From the NCBI GenBank assembly GCA_022771185.1, contig JALFCJ010000089.1, forward strand, positions 1 to 5,511: a stretch of DNA of 5,511 nt. The letters are read 5' to 3'. The notes beneath the pieces are model-generated. The model searched no databases. It was not told where the DNA came from and saw only the letters and a list, made by a program, of their open reading frames with translations. This document shows, in pieces, positions 4,843 to 5,511 of the stretch (position 1 is the stretch's first letter; the number at the start of each line of letters is the position of its first letter). A program made the translations under genes and the position numbers. This DNA is from Spirochaetales bacterium. GTDB lineage: Bacteria > Spirochaetota > Spirochaetia > Sphaerochaetales > Sphaerochaetaceae.

Positions 4843-5511
4843 ATGGAAAAGGAAACAGTGATGCAGTCATACTTGGAACAGCATCTTATGTCAATTCCGG
4901 AATTAGAAGTCGGTCAGATCGTAACCGGTACTGTAGTACAGACAAATGACGAGACTGTCCTCGTTGACATCGGCTATAAGTCTGAGGGTCAGGTCCCAGT
5001 CGATGAGTTCATCGAACTCCCAAAGATTGGAGACAAGGTCGCCCTTACAATCCTTAAGCTTGACAATGGTCGCGGACAGGTTGTTGTATCAAAGAAAAGA
5101 GCAGAAGCCAAAGAGAGAACTGAAGTGCTCAAGAAGGCAGCTGTCGACAGAACACCTGTTCTCGGTAAGTTCGTCAAAGTCATCAAGGGTGGTTATGAAG
5201 TTGATCTCGGCGCAGATTATAAGGGATTCTGCCCACTATCAAAGGCAGATGTAGTCAGAGTCGAGGATCCTGAGACTCTTGTTGGAAAGACAGACTATTT
5301 CGTCATCGACAAGTTCCATAACGGAACAAAGCTTAAGAGCGTCGTTTCAAGAAGAGAGTATCTTGAAAACAAGATCAAGGAAAACAGACAGAAGTTCTTT
5401 GAAGCAGCTCATGTCGGCGATATCGTCCAGGGTGTCGTAAAGTCATTCACATCTTTCGGTGCTTTCATTGATCTTGGTGGATTCGATGGACTTTTGCATA
5501 TCAACGATATG
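4843..5511 (+). CDS. rpsA: 30S ribosomal protein S1, N-terminal part (3' end outside window)
   Basis: The frame is open for 223 codons from the ATG to the window edge, with no stop. S1 is the mRNA-binding protein of the small subunit that helps load structured or weak-SD messages, and it is built of repeated S1 (OB-fold) domains. Domain 1 spans about residues 22-86 (VGQIVTGTVVQTNDETVLVDIGYKSEG). Domain 2 spans about 104-171 (VLGKFVKVIKGGYEVDLGADYKGFCPLS...). Domain 3 begins near 191 (GDIVQGVVKSFTSFGAFIDLGGFDGLLHINDM) and is cut by the window. This matches the order in full-length S1: two ribosome-binding domains, then canonical RNA-binding domains. Codon use differs from the genes before it: lysine is about 20 AAG to 3 AAA, and GTC, ATC and GAC are frequent, as expected for a highly expressed gene. 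It starts 31 nt after cmk with a strong SD. Confidence 0.97.
   Translation, partial: MEKETVMQSYLEQHLMSIPELEVGQIVTGTVVQTNDETVLVDIGYKSEGQVPVDEFIELPKIGDKVALTILKLDNGRGQVVVSKKRAEAKERTEVLKKAAVDRTPVLGKFVKVIKGGYEVDLGADYKGFCPLSKADVVRVEDPETLVGKTDYFVIDKFHNGTKLKSVVSRREYLENKIKENRQKFFEAAHVGDIVQGVVKSFTSFGAFIDLGGFDGLLHINDM

Noticed and set aside
4946..5254. 102-codon + strand frame inside rpsA
   Set aside because: It is a shadow in another frame. The S1 frame through the same bases has clear S1 domains, while this translation is Ser/Arg-rich with no recognisable domain.
1..5511. CRISPR array, tRNA/rRNA gene, IS element or defence system
   Set aside because: There are no spaced repeats, cloverleaf-like sequences, transposase or terminal inverted repeats. 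Nearly every base belongs to a recognised housekeeping gene.

Overview
This is a dense, single-strand block of housekeeping genes. All eight genes are on the + strand: rpe (3' end only), dtd, recA, scpA, scpB, an rluB/rsuA-family pseudouridine synthase, cmk and rpsA (5' part only). There is almost no non-coding DNA. The longest gap is the 54 bases before recA, and several neighbours overlap or nearly touch (rpe/dtd 4 nt overlap, scpA/scpB 8 nt overlap, scpB/rluB 1 nt gap, rluB/cmk 1 nt overlap). I see no mobile element, CRISPR array, RNA gene, phage gene, defence system or intein.

The organism is a bacterium of moderate-to-low GC with AAGGAG-type ribosome binding sites. The Cmk motif (GRD followed by TTV-FP, with an FYR segment in the NMP-binding region) and the run recA-scpA-scpB-rluB-cmk-rpsA suggest a spirochaete, perhaps of the Treponema/Sphaerochaeta side. 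This is inferred from remembered family features; no search was done.

Layout: bases 1-676 hold the end of ribulose-phosphate epimerase, coupled through an ATGA overlap to D-aminoacyl-tRNA deacylase. Bases 677-730 are the recA leader, with an SD, a 20-bp-spaced TAAAATT direct repeat and no SOS box that I recognise. RecA fills 731-1783. A good sigma70-type promoter straddles the recA stop and would start transcription at or next to the scpA ATG, which has no SD: a candidate leaderless start. From there scpA, scpB, rluB and cmk run as one tightly coupled unit. After 31 bases and a strong SD, rpsA begins and runs off the window.

Functionally, recA (recombination and repair) and scpAB (the kleisin and its partner in the Smc condensin) maintain and segregate the chromosome. 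rluB (23S rRNA pseudouridylation), rpsA (translation initiation) and dtd (removal of D-amino acids from tRNA) serve translation. cmk recycles CMP and dCMP into nucleotide pools. The points most worth a second look are modest: the leaderless scpA start, the long acidic ScpA tail whose codons create the scpB start region, and motif substitutions in Dtd and Cmk. I did not find a new biological system here.
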